From Roseiarcus sp963709655 (GTDB lineage: Bacteria; Pseudomonadota; Alphaproteobacteria; Rhizobiales; Beijerinckiaceae): a stretch of DNA of 64,000 nt. Numbering within the stretch: the first letter of the stretch is position 1; each line of letters starts with the position of its first letter. The notes beneath the pieces were generated by a model. The model ran no database searches. It was given only the letters and a program-made list of their open reading frames with translations, and was not told the origin of the DNA. This document shows positions 52,975-62,983 of this stretch, piece after piece. The DNA is taken from NCBI GenBank assembly GCA_963709655.1, contig CAVPXF010000056.1:682001-746000 (forward strand). The letters are read 5' to 3'. Made by a program: the position numbers and the translations under genes.

Positions 52975-54648
52975 TCACGCCAAACTTGGTAAGTCCAGCC
53001 CCTTCTCCTTCGCGCACGCAATCGCATCCTCATAGCCCGCATCCGCATGGCGCATGACGCCGGTGGCGGGATCGTTCCACAGCACGCGGCCGATGCGTGT
53101 GGCCGCCTCGGGCGTTCCGTCGGCGACGACGACCATGCCGGCGTGCTGCGAGAAGCCCATGCCGACCCCGCCGCCGTGATGCAGCGACACCCAGGTGGCG
53201 CCGGAAGCGCAGTTGAGCAGGGCGTTGAGGAGCGGCCAGTCGGAGACGGCGTCGGAACCGTCCCTCATCGCCTCCGTCTCGCGGTTCGGCGAGGCGACCG
53301 AGCCCGAATCGAGATGGTCGCGGCCGATCACGATCGGCGACTTCAGTTCGCCGCTGGCGACCATGTCGTTGAAGGCGAGGCCGAGCCGGTGGCGGTCGCC
53401 GAGGCCCACCCAGCAGATGCGCGCGGGCAGGCCCTGGAACCTGATGCGGGCGCGGGCCATGTCGAGCCAGTTGTGCAGGTGCGGGTTGTCGGGGATCAGT
53501 TCCTTGACCTTGGCGTCTGTCCTGAAAATGTCCTCCGGGTCGCCCGACAGCGCGGCCCAGCGGAACGGTCCGACGCCGCGGCAGAAGAGCGGGCGGATAT
53601 AGGCGGGCACGAAGCCCGGAAAGTCGAAGGCGTCCCTGACGCCCTCCTCGAGCGCCATCTGGCGGATGTTGTTGCCGTAGTCCACAGTGGGCACGCCGGC
53701 GTGGTGGAAGGCGAGCATCGCCCGCACATGCTCGGCCATCGACGCGCGCGCCGCCCGCTCGACGCCCTTGGGGTCGGAGGCGCGGCGCTCCTCCCATTGC
53801 TGAAGCGTCCAGCCCTTCGGCAGATAGCCGTTGACCGGGTCGTGCGCCGAGGTCTGGTCGGTGACGATGTCGGGCCTGACGCCGCGCCGCACGAGTTCCG
53901 GCACGACGTCGGCGGCGTTGCCGAGGAGGCCGACCGAGACGGGCTTGCCGGTCTTGATCGAGCGGTCGATCATTTCGAGCGCCTCGTCGAGCCTCTCGGC
54001 GGCGACGTCGAGATAGCCGGTGCGCAGGCGGAAATCGATGCTCGAAGGCCGGCACTCGACCGCCAGCATCGAGGCGCCGGCAAAAGTCGCCGAAAGGGGC
54101 TGCGCGCCGCCCATGCCGCCGAGGCCCGCGGTCAGGATCCAGCGGCCCTTCAGCGAGCCGCCGTAATGGCGCCGGCCCATCTCGACGAAGGTCTCGTAGG
54201 TGCCCTGCACGATGCCTTGCGAGCCGATGTAGATCCACGAGCCAGCGGTCATCTGGCCGTACATCATCAGGCCCTTGCGATCGAGCTCGTGGAAATGGTC
54301 CCAGGTCGCCCAGTGCGGCACGAGATTGGAGTTGGCGATCAGCACGCGCGGCGCGTCGGCGTGGGTCTTGAATACGCCGACCGGCTTGCCCGACTGCACG
54401 AGCAGCGTCTCGTCCGCCTCGAGCCGGCGCAGCGTCTCGACGATCCTGTCGAAGGCATTCCAGTCCCGCGCGGCGCGGCCGATGCCGCCGTAGACGACGA
54501 GCTCGCCCGGCCGCTCGGCGACGTCGGGATCGAGATTGTTCATCAGCATGCGCAAGGGGGCTTCGGTGAGCCAGCTCCTGGCGGTCAGCTCGGTCCCATG
54601 CGGCGCGCGGACGACGCGCATGTTGTCGAGGCGGGAGGGAAGGATCAT
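52975..54648 (-). CDS. hutU: Urocanate hydratase
   Basis: Protein of 557 residues, the second step of histidine degradation: adds water to urocanate to give imidazolonepropionate using tightly bound NAD+. Family stretches are intact: VVYGGIGRAARDWNAFDRI, NSNLVPHWATWDHF, MYGQMTAGSWIYIGSQGIVQGTYETF, TAGLGGMGGAQPLS, ANSADVV-like (LLGNAADVVPELV), and the C-terminal SLHHGGGVGMGFSQHAGMV. It is the last hut gene before the aldo/keto reductase, 66 bases after hutG. Confidence 0.97.
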   Translation of the reverse strand: MILPSRLDNMRVVRAPHGTELTARSWLTEAPLRMLMNNLDPDVAERPGELVVYGGIGRAARDWNAFDRIVETLRRLEADETLLVQSGKPVGVFKTHADAPRVLIANSNLVPHWATWDHFHELDRKGLMMYGQMTAGSWIYIGSQGIVQGTYETFVEMGRRHYGGSLKGRWILTAGLGGMGGAQPLSATFAGASMLAVECRPSSIDFRLRTGYLDVAAERLDEALEMIDRSIKTGKPVSVGLLGNAADVVPELVRRGVRPDIVTDQTSAHDPVNGYLPKGWTLQQWEERRASDPKGVERAARASMAEHVRAMLAFHHAGVPTVDYGNNIRQMALEEGVRDAFDFPGFVPAYIRPLFCRGVGPFRWAALSGDPEDIFRTDAKVKELIPDNPHLHNWLDMARARIRFQGLPARICWVGLGDRHRLGLAFNDMVASGELKSPIVIGRDHLDSGSVASPNRETEAMRDGSDAVSDWPLLNALLNCASGATWVSLHHGGGVGMGFSQHAGMVVVADGTPEAATRIGRVLWNDPATGVMRHADAGYEDAIACAKEKGLDLPSLA

Positions 54649-54714
54649 GGCGGGTTCTCGCTAGATGGCGGGCGTTCAGGGATTGGCGCGCTGACGTCCA
54701 GTCGAGCAGGACGT

Positions 54715-55497
54715 TCAGGAGCGCGCGGAGCGTGGCGCGGGTCGCGTCCCGCAGAGGTCGTCGATCGGACCGGGCCAGTTGTCCGGCCAGGGGTGCGCCG
54801 GTTCGATCATATAGGCGCGGCAGGCCAGTTCGAGCTGCACGGCCTCGACGCCGCGCTCGGGACGGCCGAAGTCGCGGGTGATCCAGCCGCCTTTGAAGCG
54901 GCCGTCGACGACAAAGCTGCGTCCGCTCGCCGCGAGGATCTCGGCGAGCCGGTCGCGCAGGGCGGGCGAGCAGCTTCGCCCGGAATTCGTTCCAAGATTG
55001 AAGACCGGCAGCTTGCCTTCGAAGAGGCGCGGAATGATGGAGCGGATCGAATGCGCGTCGTAGAGGGCGATGCGCCGGTGCTTGCGGCGCAGGCGGGCGA
55101 TCTCGCCCCGCAGCGCCTCGTGATAGGGCGTATAGTAGAGTGCGCGGCGCTCGGCGATTTCGGCGGCGCCGGGCACCCCGCCTTTGTGATAGAGCGGCTC
55201 GCCATCGAAGGTGGTTGTCGGGCAGAGCTCTGTCGTCGCCTGACCCGGATAGAGCGAGGCGCCGTCGGGACTGCGGTTCACGTCGATGACCGAGCGCGAG
55301 GTCAAGGTCACAACGACCGTCGCGCCGATCGCGCCGGCGAAATCGTAAAGCGCAGGGATGTGCCAGTCGGCGTCGCGCCGTGCGAGCCACGCGCTGACGA
55401 AGCGCGGCTCGTAATTGGCGAGGTCCGTCCCGGCGTGCGGGATGCTGATGATCAGCGGCGCGTCGCGCCGCTCGATGCAGAGCCAGTCCGGCGTCAT
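54715..55497 (-). CDS. hutG: N-formylglutamate deformylase
   Basis: Protein of 260 residues. It hydrolyses N-formylglutamate to glutamate and formate, the last step of the five-step pathway. Motifs: PLIISIPHAGTDL at the start, DWHIPALYDFAGAIGATVV, IDVNRSPDGASLYPGQ, ALYDAHSIRSIIP and TNSGRSCSPAL, with the His and Asp/Glu residues that bind zinc. It overlaps the hutH stop by four bases (ATGA), so hutH and hutG are coupled. Its presence together with hutF shows that the organism uses the formylglutamate route, not direct formiminoglutamate hydrolysis. Confidence 0.95.
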   Translation of the reverse strand: MTPDWLCIERRDAPLIISIPHAGTDLANYEPRFVSAWLARRDADWHIPALYDFAGAIGATVVVTLTSRSVIDVNRSPDGASLYPGQATTELCPTTTFDGEPLYHKGGVPGAAEIAERRALYYTPYHEALRGEIARLRRKHRRIALYDAHSIRSIIPRLFEGKLPVFNLGTNSGRSCSPALRDRLAEILAASGRSFVVDGRFKGGWITRDFGRPERGVEAVQLELACRAYMIEPAHPWPDNWPGPIDDLCGTRPAPRSARS

Positions 55498-57026
55498 GCG
55501 TCGAGCTCCGGCCAGCGGACGTCGCCCGCGGCGGCGACGAATTCGTCCGATGCGATCAGCGCGGCGGCGGCGGCGATGTCGGGGTGGAGGTAGCGGTCGT
55601 CGTCGAGCCGCGGCGCCTCGCGGCGCAATCGGGCGCGCACGCCCTCGAGAGCGACGCTCGACCGCAAGGGGGCATGGAACTCGATCGCCTGGGCCGAGGC
55701 GAGCGCCTCGATCGCCACGACATTGAGGGCGTTCTCAGCCATCGCGGCGAGGCGCCGCGCGCCATGCGCGGCCATCGAGACGTGATCCTCCTGGTTGGCG
55801 GAGGTCGGGATCGAGTCGACGCTCGCCGGATAGGCGCGCTGCTTGTTTTCGGAGACGAGCGCCGCGGCCGTGACCTGCGGGATCATGAAGCCGGAGTTGA
55901 GGCCCGGCCGCGGCGTCAGGAACGCCGGCAGGCCCGACAACGCCGGATCGACCAGCATCGCGATGCGTCGCTCGGCGAGCGAGCCGATCTCGCACACCGC
56001 GATCGCGATCATGTCGGCGGCGAAGGCGACTGGCTCGGCATGGAAATTTCCGCCCGAGAGCGCCACGTCGTCCTCCGGGAAAATCAGCGGATTGTCGGTG
56101 ACGGCGTTCGCCTCGTCGGCGAGCGTCGCCGCCGCCTGGCGCAGAAGATCGAGGCAGGCGCCCATCACCTGCGGCTGGCAGCGCAGGCAATAGGGGTCCT
56201 GGACGCGCGGATCGCCGTGGCGGTGGGACTCGCGGATAGCGCTGCCGGCCATGAGCGCGGCGAGGGTTGCCGCGACCTCGCGCGGGCCGCGATGCCGGCG
56301 CAACGCGACGATGCGCGGATCGAAGGGAGCGTCGGAGCCGCGGGCCGCGTCGGTCGCGAGGGCGCCGGTCACGAGCGCCGCGCGAAACACGCGCTCGACC
56401 TCGAAGAGGCCCGCAAGCGCGTGCCCGGTCGAGAACTGCGTGCCGTTGAGGAGCGCGAGCCCCTCCTTCGGGCCGAGCTCGCACGGAGAAAGGCCTGCGC
56501 GTTCGAGGGCGGCCGAGGCCGGGAGGACGCCGGCGCCGAAGCACGCCTCGCCGACGCCGATCATCGCCGCGGTCATATGGGCGAGGGGCGCGAGATCGCC
56601 CGAGGCGCCGACCGACCCTTGGGCCGGCACGACGGGCGTGACGCCGCGATTGAGCATCGCCTCGAGGAGGGCGAGCGTCGCCGCGCGCACCCCGGAGACG
56701 CCCTGCGCCAGCGAATCGAGCTTCAGCGCCATCATGAGCCGTGTTGCGGCGACGGACGCGGGTTCGCCGACGCCGGCGGCATGAGAAAGCACGATGTTGC
56801 GCTGGAGCTGGACGAGGTCCGGGTCGGCGATGCGGACGCTGGCGAGCTTGCCGAAACCGGTATTCACCCCATAGACCGGCTCGCCGCGCGCGATGATGCG
56901 GGCGACGGCGGCGGCGCCCGCTTCGACGCGTGCAGTCGTCGCGGGATCGAGCGCGACGCCGGCTCCCGCATAGATGGCGCGCCAGTCCGCGAGCGAGGCG
57001 GCGCCGCCGCTGAGACGGACGGTCAT
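55494..57026 (-). CDS. hutH: Histidine ammonia-lyase
   Basis: Protein of 510 residues that removes ammonia from histidine to give urocanate. The MIO prosthetic group forms from A141-S142-G143 in GSVGASGDLAPLAH. YGVNTGFGKL and QDPYCLRCQPQVMGA are also intact. The start is the ATG at 57026, overlapping the hutI stop by four bases. An open frame upstream is the shadow of hutI. First committed step of the locus. Confidence 0.96.
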   Translation of the reverse strand: MTVRLSGGAASLADWRAIYAGAGVALDPATTARVEAGAAAVARIIARGEPVYGVNTGFGKLASVRIADPDLVQLQRNIVLSHAAGVGEPASVAATRLMMALKLDSLAQGVSGVRAATLALLEAMLNRGVTPVVPAQGSVGASGDLAPLAHMTAAMIGVGEACFGAGVLPASAALERAGLSPCELGPKEGLALLNGTQFSTGHALAGLFEVERVFRAALVTGALATDAARGSDAPFDPRIVALRRHRGPREVAATLAALMAGSAIRESHRHGDPRVQDPYCLRCQPQVMGACLDLLRQAAATLADEANAVTDNPLIFPEDDVALSGGNFHAEPVAFAADMIAIAVCEIGSLAERRIAMLVDPALSGLPAFLTPRPGLNSGFMIPQVTAAALVSENKQRAYPASVDSIPTSANQEDHVSMAAHGARRLAAMAENALNVVAIEALASAQAIEFHAPLRSSVALEGVRARLRREAPRLDDDRYLHPDIAAAAALIASDEFVAAAGDVRWPELDA

Positions 57027-58247
57027 CGTCCTCTCCAGATGCGGGCCTGCAGCGGATTGAAGCCGAGGCGGTAGACGAGCTCCGCCGGACGCTCGATGTC
57101 CCAGATCGCCAGATCGGCCCATTTGCCGCGTTCGAGCGAGCCGGTCTCGGACTCGAGCCCGAGCGCTCTCGCGGCGTTCCGCGTGACGCCGGCAAGGCAC
57201 TCCTCAACGGTTAGGCGAAAGAGGGTCGCGGCCATGTTGAGCGCCAACAGGAGCGAGGTCATCGGCGAGGTGCCGGGGTTGCAGTCGGTCGAGACCGCCA
57301 TCGGCACGCCGTGCCTGCGGAAGAGGTCGACCGGGGGCGTCTTCGTCTCGCGCAGCATGTAGAAAGCGCCCGGCGCGAGGGTGGCGACGACCCCCGCGCG
57401 CGCCATCGCGACGACGTCATCCTCATTAACGTATTCGAGATGTTCGGCGGAAAGAGCCCCGAATTCGGCCGCCAGCGTGGCGCCGCCGCTGTTCGACAAT
57501 TGCTCGGCGTGCAGCTTGACCGGAAGACCGAGGCGCCGGGCGCGCTCAAAGATCCGCCGCATCTCGTCGCGCGAGAAGGCGATGCCCTCGCAGAATCCGT
57601 CGACCGCATCGACGAGCCCTTCCGACGGCGAGCGCCGGCAGCATCGCGTCGGACGACATTCGAGACATAGCCCGCGCGGTCGTCGGCATATTCCGGCGGC
57701 AGCGCGTGCGCGCCGAGAAAGGTCGCGCGCACCTCGACCGGACGCTCCGCCGCGAGGCGGCGCGCGGCGCTCAGCATCTTGCGCTCGGTCGCGAGATCGA
57801 GGCCGTAACCGGACTTGATCTCGACCGTCGTGACGCCCTCGGCGATCAGCGCGTCGAGACGCGGCAGCGACTGGCGGACGAGTTCGTCCTCGCTCGCCGC
57901 TCGCGTCGCGCGGACGGTCGAGAGGATGCCGCCGCCCGCGCGCGCGATCTCCTCGTAGCTCGCGCCGGCGAGGCGCGCCTCGAATTCCGCCGCCCGGCTG
58001 CCGGCGTAGACGAGATGGGTGTGGCAGTCGATCAGCCCCGGCGTGATCCAGCGCCCGTCGCAATCGATGGTTCGCGCGTCGCTCGGCGCCGCCGGCACGT
58101 CCGGTTCGGGCCCGCGAAAACGATGCGGCCGCCGCGGGCGACGATCGCGCCGCGCTCGACGACGCCAAGGCCGGGCGCGCCGCGCGCGAGCGTCGCCAGC
58201 CGGGCATTCCGCCAGATCGTTGTCACCTCGCTCGCCGGCGCCGTCAT
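57023..58247 (-). pseudogene. hutI: Imidazolonepropionase with three indels
   Basis: Would be about 408 residues. The N-terminus (MTAPASEVTTIWRNARLATLARG...GGRIVFAGP) starts at 58247. Near 58110 one base is missing and the reading moves to the frame with DGRWITPGLIDCHTHLVYAGSRAAEFE, the zinc-binding HxH motif, and IKSGYGLDLATE. Around 57650 and 57622 two further indels of opposite sign occur within 30 bases (VVR...DAMLPALAV...EGLVDAV). The final frame carries DGFCEGIAFS, LHAEQLSNSGG, VSTDCNPGTSP and the normal end, overlapping hutH by four bases. The tight operon and full conservation make sequencing error the better explanation. Confidence 0.88.
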
Positions 58248-58281
58248 CGACCCTCGCCTCTTGGCTTCGGGAATCCTTTAA

Positions 58282-58291
58282 TGTATAGACA
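58282..58291. promoter_or_regulatory. HutC operator
   Basis: TGTATAGACA matches the HutC consensus (TGTATAKACA, as known in Pseudomonas). It lies between the divergent hutI and hutF starts, 35 bases upstream of hutI and 28 upstream of hutF, where one repressor can control both arms. Flanking bases ATGTATAGACATAAT extend the dyad slightly. Confidence 0.82.
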
Positions 58292-58319
58292 TAATCGAGT
58301 CAAGCGCGCAGGCGGGACG

Positions 58320-59682
58320 ATGACGACTTTGCATTTCGAGCGGGCGCTGACGCCGCAGGGCTGGGCCTCGAACGTCCGGGTCCGGATCGACGGCGCGACG
58401 ATCGGCGCGGTCGAGCCCGACGCGGCCGCTGAAGCCGGCGACGAGCGCCTGCGGGATCGGCGTCCCCGCCATCGGCAACCTGCATTCGCACGCGTTCCAG
58501 CGCGCGATGGCCGGCCTTGCGGAACGGCGCGGCGAGGCGGCCGACAGTTTCTGGACCTGGCGGGACGCGATGTATCGTCTCGCGCTCGCGGCGACCCCCG
58601 ACGACGTCGAGGCGATCGCCGCTCAGGCCTATGTCGAGATGCTGGAGGCCGGGTTCGGCGCCGTCGCCGAGTTTCATTACCTCCATCACGACGTCTCCGG
58701 CGCGCCCTACGCCAACCGGGCGGAAATGGCGGAGCGGATCGGCGCGGCGGCGGCCGAGGCGGGCATCGGGCTGACGCTGCTGCCGGTGTTCTACGCGCGC
58801 GCAGGTTTCGGCGGCGCGCCCGCGCGCCCCGAGCAGCGCCGCTTCGTCAACGATCTCGACGCCTACGCCGCGCTCCTGGCCGACTGTCGCCACGCGCTGC
58901 GGCCCGCGGTTCGCGTCGGCGTCGCGCCGCACTCGCTGCGCGCAGCGACCCCCGAGGAGCTGGCCGGAGCCATCGCGCTCGCGGACGACGGGCCGATCCA
59001 CATCCATATCGCCGAGCAGACGGGGGAGGTCGACGCCTGCGTGGCGTGGTCCGGCTCGCGTCCCGTGCGCTGGCTGTTCGATCACGCCGACGTCGATCAG
59101 CGCTGGTGCCTCGTTCACGCCACCCATGTCGACGAGGGGGAGGTTCGCGCGGTCGCCCGGTCGGGCGCGGTCGTGGGTCTCTGCCCGATCACTGAGGCCA
59201 ATCTCGGCGACGGCGTATTTCCGGCGGCGGCGTTTCTCGAAGCGGACGGACGGTTCGGCGTCGGGTCGGACTCCAACGTCGAGATCACGGTCGCGGGAGA
59301 ATTGCGCATGCTCGAATATGGGCAGCGCCTCGTTCGGCAGGCACGCAACGTTTGCGCGCGGCGCGGCGGGTCGACCGGCAGGGCGCTGTTCGGCGCCGCC
59401 GCGGCCGGCGGCGCGCAGGCGCTCGGCCGGCCCGCCGGCAAGCTCGCGCCCGGCGCCGCCGCCGACATCGTGTCGCTGAACGGCGATTCGCCGCTGATCG
59501 CCGGCCGCGACGACGACGCCGTTCTCGACGCCTGGATTTTTGGCGGCGCACGCGACCTTGTCGACCGCGTCTGGAGCGGCGGTTGCAAGGTCGTGAGCGA
59601 GGGGCGTCATGTACGCCGCGAGACGATCGCGGCGCGGTTCGGCGAGACTTTGAAACGGCTCGCCGCGGCGACCGGCGCCTGA
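58320..59682 (+). pseudogene. hutF: Formimidoylglutamate deiminase with one frameshift
   Basis: About 454 codons if repaired. It converts formimidoylglutamate to formylglutamate and ammonia. The first frame runs from the ATG at 58320 (TTLHFERALTPQGWASNVRVRIDG) to about 58457. The protein then continues in another frame with GVPAIGNLHSHAFQRAMAGL (metal-binding HSH), SFWTWRDAMY, FHYLHHD, GVAPHSLRA, IHIAEQTGEVDAC, LVHATHVDE and GSDSNVEI. One extra or two missing bases at CTGCGGGATC cause the break. Followed by hutC after 29 bases. Confidence 0.88.
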
Positions 59683-59711
59683 AGAGGCGGCGAACGGGAG
59701 GACTCGAGATC

Positions 59712-60491
59712 ATGCAGGCGGGAGAGGGCGCGGCGGCGATGGCCGAGGGCGTCGGCGCGGACGCCAACCGCGGCGACGACGAGCGGTCCTCGTTGCACAG
59801 CCGCATTATCGCGGGGATCGAAACGAAAATTCTCAGCGGCGAGTGGCCGCCCGGCCACCGGATTCCCTACGAACACGAGCTGACCGAGGCGTACGGCTGC
59901 TCGCGCATGACGGTCAGCAAGGCGTTGACCGAGCTTGCTCGCGCCGGCCTGATCGAGCGGCGGCGCAAGGCCGGCAGCTTCGTCATGCGTCCCCGCGCCC
60001 AGTCGGCGCTGCTTGAAATCCACGACGTTGCCGCCGATGTCGCCGCGCTCGGCCTGCCTTACCGGTTCGAGGTGCTGGCCCGACGGAACCGCCGGGCGAC
60101 GCGGGCGGACGGCGACCGCTTCGACGCGCCGGCGGGCACGCCGCTGCTCGCCATCGCCTGCCGGCACGACGCCGGCCCGCGGCCCTTCTGCTACGAGGAT
60201 CGGCTGATCAGCCTCGCCGCCGTCCCGTCGGCGGCCGACGAACCCTTCGCGACGCTGTCGCCTGGGGCGTGGCTCGTCGCGCAGCAGCCCTGGACGACCG
60301 CCGAGCATCGCATCCGCGCCGCGGCGGCGGATCGCGAGACCGCCGGCGCGCTGCGCCTCGCCGAGGGCGCGGCTTGCCTGATCGTCGAGCGGCGCACCTG
60401 GCTCGCGGGACAGCCGGTGACCCAGGTCACGCTCGCCTATCCGGCCGGCGCTCATGAACTCGTCGCCAGCTTTACGCCGTCGAAGGCCTGA
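59712..60491 (+). CDS. hutC: HutC, GntR/HutC-family repressor of histidine utilisation
   Basis: Protein of 259 residues. The N-terminal winged helix-turn-helix (LHSRIIAGIETKILSGEWPPGHRIPYEHELTEAYGCSRMTVSKALTELARAGLIERRRKAGSFV) is the GntR type. The C-terminal UTRA domain (about 110-245) binds urocanate or formiminoglutamate as inducer. The operator TGTATAGACA between hutI and hutF is the expected target. A GGAGGA ribosome binding site lies just before the ATG at 59712. It is likely co-transcribed with hutF. Confidence 0.93.
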   Translation: MQAGEGAAAMAEGVGADANRGDDERSSLHSRIIAGIETKILSGEWPPGHRIPYEHELTEAYGCSRMTVSKALTELARAGLIERRRKAGSFVMRPRAQSALLEIHDVAADVAALGLPYRFEVLARRNRRATRADGDRFDAPAGTPLLAIACRHDAGPRPFCYEDRLISLAAVPSAADEPFATLSPGAWLVAQQPWTTAEHRIRAAAADRETAGALRLAEGAACLIVERRTWLAGQPVTQVTLAYPAGAHELVASFTPSKA

Positions 60492-60608
60492 CGCGCCTGC
60501 CGACGGAAGACGCTCGACGGCCCGCAGGCCGAGGAAGCATATTTCGCGGGCTGGCCAAGCTCTGCGGCGCTGGGCGGCATTTGCCCGCGCCGGATCCCGC
60601 GCCGGCGA

Positions 60609-60659
60609 TTGACCGAGATCAAGGCAAACGAAATTCGGCAGGGCTAGCGTGAAAAACGA
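60609..60659 (+). promoter_or_regulatory. FNR/FixK-type promoter of phaC2
   Basis: TTGACCGAGATCAA (60609-60622) fits TTGA(T/C)-N4-(A/G)TCAA with one change from the perfect form. A -10-like CTAGCG at 60644-60649 follows at the spacing expected for class II activation, with the box centred about 41.5 bases before a start near 60657. This leaves a leader of about 43 bases to the phaC2 ATG. The remaining gap back to 60492 has no feature. Confidence 0.68.
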
Positions 60660-60699
60660 CTGAGGAGGCGCGGGAACGGCGCGCCGGGGACGGAAAGCC

Positions 60700-62571
60700 A
60701 TGCTGGATAAGCCGAAGGAAGAGGCGGTTGCGCTGCTGCCGCCGGAGCAACGCGAGCGGGCCGTGGCGGAGGCGCTCGCCACCCCCGTGCTCGAACGGGC
60801 CAAGGCGCCGGGCGTCTCGCCCTCCACGAGATCAGGTCAGACCGGCGACAACCAGCCTGATTATCGGACCCTGGATCGGATGGCCCGCGCCATGCTTGCG
60901 CGCGCCACGCAAGGGGTCTCGCCGAACGCGCTCGTCCAGACCTGGGCGGACTGGGCGCTCCACCTCGCGCAGGCGCCCGGAAAGCGCCTCGAGCTGATGC
61001 AAAGCGCAGCCATGACGGCGGCCCGGCTCAGCCTGTGGCTGCCCCATGCGCCGGCGAACGGGCGGGTCGCCCCGCCTTTCGAGCCCGCGCCGAACGACCG
61101 GCGATTCGCCGATCCCGGCTGGTCGCAATGGCCGTTCAACGTCTACGTCCAGAACTTTCTGGGAATCGAGGCCTGGTGGGCGGCGGCCACCCACGACGTG
61201 CCGGGCCTCGTCCACGACCGCGGGGCCGAAGTGGCCTTCATGACGCGCGCGGCGATCGACGTGGTCTCGCCGAGCAACCTGCCGTGGCTCAATCCCGTGA
61301 GCATCGCCAAGACCGCCAAGGAGGGCGGACTCAATCTCGTGCGCGGCGCCTGCAACTGGATGGAAGATCTCGACCGCACGCTCGCCGGGCGCCCGCCGGT
61401 CGGAGCGGAGGCCTTCGAGGTCGGACGCAACGTCGCCGTCACGCCCGGCAAGGTCGTGTTCCACAACGACCTCATCGAGCTCATCCAGTACGAGCCCACA
61501 ACGGCGAAGGTTTCGGCGGAGCCGATCCTGATCATTCCGGCCTGGATCATGAAGTATTACATCCTCGACCTCGAGCCGAACACCTCGCTGGTTCGCTGGC
61601 TGGTCGAGCGCGGGCATACGGTGTTCATCGTGTCGTGGAAGAACCCGGACGCGCGCGATCACGACGTCGGCCTCGACGACTACCGGCGCCTCGGCGTCAA
61701 GGCGGCGCTGGACGCGGTCACGACAATCGTTCCGGGCGAGAAGGTTCACGCCTGCGGCTATTGTCTCGGCGGCACGATCCTGGCGATCGCCGCCGCGACG
61801 TTGGCGCGCGACGGCGACGACCGGATCGCGAGCCTGACCCTGCTCGCCGCCCAGACCGATTTTGCCGAGGCCGGCGAAATCATGCTGTTCCTCGACGAGG
61901 GGCAGGTGATGCTGCTCGACGATCTCATGTGGGACCAGGGCTATCTCGATAGCCGCCAGATGTCGGGCGCCTTCCAGGCCCTGCGTTCGGATGAGCTCAT
62001 CTGGGGCAAGGTGATTCGCGAATACGTGCTCGGCGAGCGCGACGAGATGTCGGCGCTGATGGCCTGGAACGCCGATCAGACCCGCATGCCCGCCCGTATG
62101 CACAGTCAGTATCTGCACGGCCTCTATCTCGAGAACCGCCTGACCTCGGGACGCTTCGCGGTCGAGGGCCGCAAGATCGCTCTGCGCGACATCCGCGCGC
62201 CGATCTTCGTCGTCGGCATGGCGCGCGACCACATCGCGCCGTGGCGCTCCGTCTACAAGGTCCGGCTGTTCACCGACACCGACGTGACCTTCGCGCTGGC
62301 CTCGGGCGGCCACAACGCCGGCATCGTCAACCCGCCCGCCCGGGCGCGCGGCTCCTACCAGCTCATGACGATGGGACGGGGCGACCGCTACGTCGAGCCG
62401 GACACATGGCTCGCCTCCGCTCCGGCCTACGAAGGATCGTGGTGGCCGGCTTGGGAAGCCTGGCTCAGGGCCTCAGGCTCGGGCGAGACGGTCGACCCGC
62501 CGCACGTGGGCGCGACCGAAGCGGGCCTGCCGCCGCTCTGCGACGCGCCGGGGGCCTATGTCAAAGGGTAG
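60700..62571 (+). CDS. phaC: Second class I poly(3-hydroxyalkanoate) synthase
   Basis: Protein of 623 residues. The catalytic triad is visible: C355 in GYCLGG, Asp in MARDHIAPW and His in SGGHNAGIVNPP. The N-terminal PHA-synthase domain (WSQWPFNVYVQNFLGIEAWW...) is normal and lacks the long basic extension of the first synthase at 20285. In other phototrophic and nodule-forming alphaproteobacteria such paralogues belong to the low-oxygen (FixK) regulon. The FNR/FixK-type promoter just upstream suggests the same here. Confidence 0.93.
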   Translation: MLDKPKEEAVALLPPEQRERAVAEALATPVLERAKAPGVSPSTRSGQTGDNQPDYRTLDRMARAMLARATQGVSPNALVQTWADWALHLAQAPGKRLELMQSAAMTAARLSLWLPHAPANGRVAPPFEPAPNDRRFADPGWSQWPFNVYVQNFLGIEAWWAAATHDVPGLVHDRGAEVAFMTRAAIDVVSPSNLPWLNPVSIAKTAKEGGLNLVRGACNWMEDLDRTLAGRPPVGAEAFEVGRNVAVTPGKVVFHNDLIELIQYEPTTAKVSAEPILIIPAWIMKYYILDLEPNTSLVRWLVERGHTVFIVSWKNPDARDHDVGLDDYRRLGVKAALDAVTTIVPGEKVHACGYCLGGTILAIAAATLARDGDDRIASLTLLAAQTDFAEAGEIMLFLDEGQVMLLDDLMWDQGYLDSRQMSGAFQALRSDELIWGKVIREYVLGERDEMSALMAWNADQTRMPARMHSQYLHGLYLENRLTSGRFAVEGRKIALRDIRAPIFVVGMARDHIAPWRSVYKVRLFTDTDVTFALASGGHNAGIVNPPARARGSYQLMTMGRGDRYVEPDTWLASAPAYEGSWWPAWEAWLRASGSGETVDPPHVGATEAGLPPLCDAPGAYVKG

Positions 62572-62589
62572 AGGCAGCCGGTCATCGAA

Positions 62590-62762
62590 CAATTTGGATT
62601 TCCGCAGCCTTACGCAGCGAGACACCGGGGCTCCGCAATTTCGCGCGATTCGACGGTTGTCTTTGTTTGGATTTTCTTGGATTCTCTCGTCCGAAATGAG
62701 CCTTTTCAATACGTTACGAGCGGTCTGGGGCACATTTTTATTTTGCGCGCGTCCCTTTGCCG
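62590..62762 (+). repeat. Dispersed 170-base element, copy B (downstream of phaC2)
   Basis: Begins AATTTGGATTTCCGCAG 19 bases after the phaC2 stop and carries TTGGATTCTCTCGTCCGAA, CCTTTTCAAT, and TTTTTATTTT. It is the partner of copy A at 19858-20030 and has the same orientation relative to its phaC gene. The copies are clearly related but diverged. The remaining gap to 63208 holds only this and the hairpin at 62984. Confidence 0.7.
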
Positions 62763-62983
62763 TTCAAGGAGTCGCGGCCGTCGGCGGAAGAGGGCCCCGC
62801 GGGTCGAAAATAACTTTCACAAACAGTTGATAGATTCGGCATTGAGATCAGGATACCGCAGGCTTCCCTTTTTTGCAAGAAATTGTCGGTTGAATACGAT
62901 TCAATCAAAAGAACTGGTCGACCCCGCCGCGCGCGCAGTCCATAGGAGACTCAGCAAAATAAGTGCGCCAAATTCACCCGCTG

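Noticed and set aside
53047..55593. Long open frame (848 codons) on the plus strand
   Set aside because: Antisense shadow of hutU and hutG; both of those are unmistakable on the other strand.
62558..62830. Small ORF with WILSSEM segment after phaC2, and its counterpart at 19766-20176
   Set aside because: The similarity follows the DNA element beyond the frames, there is no ribosome binding site, and the ends differ. A small protein cannot be excluded, so it is kept only as a repeat finding.
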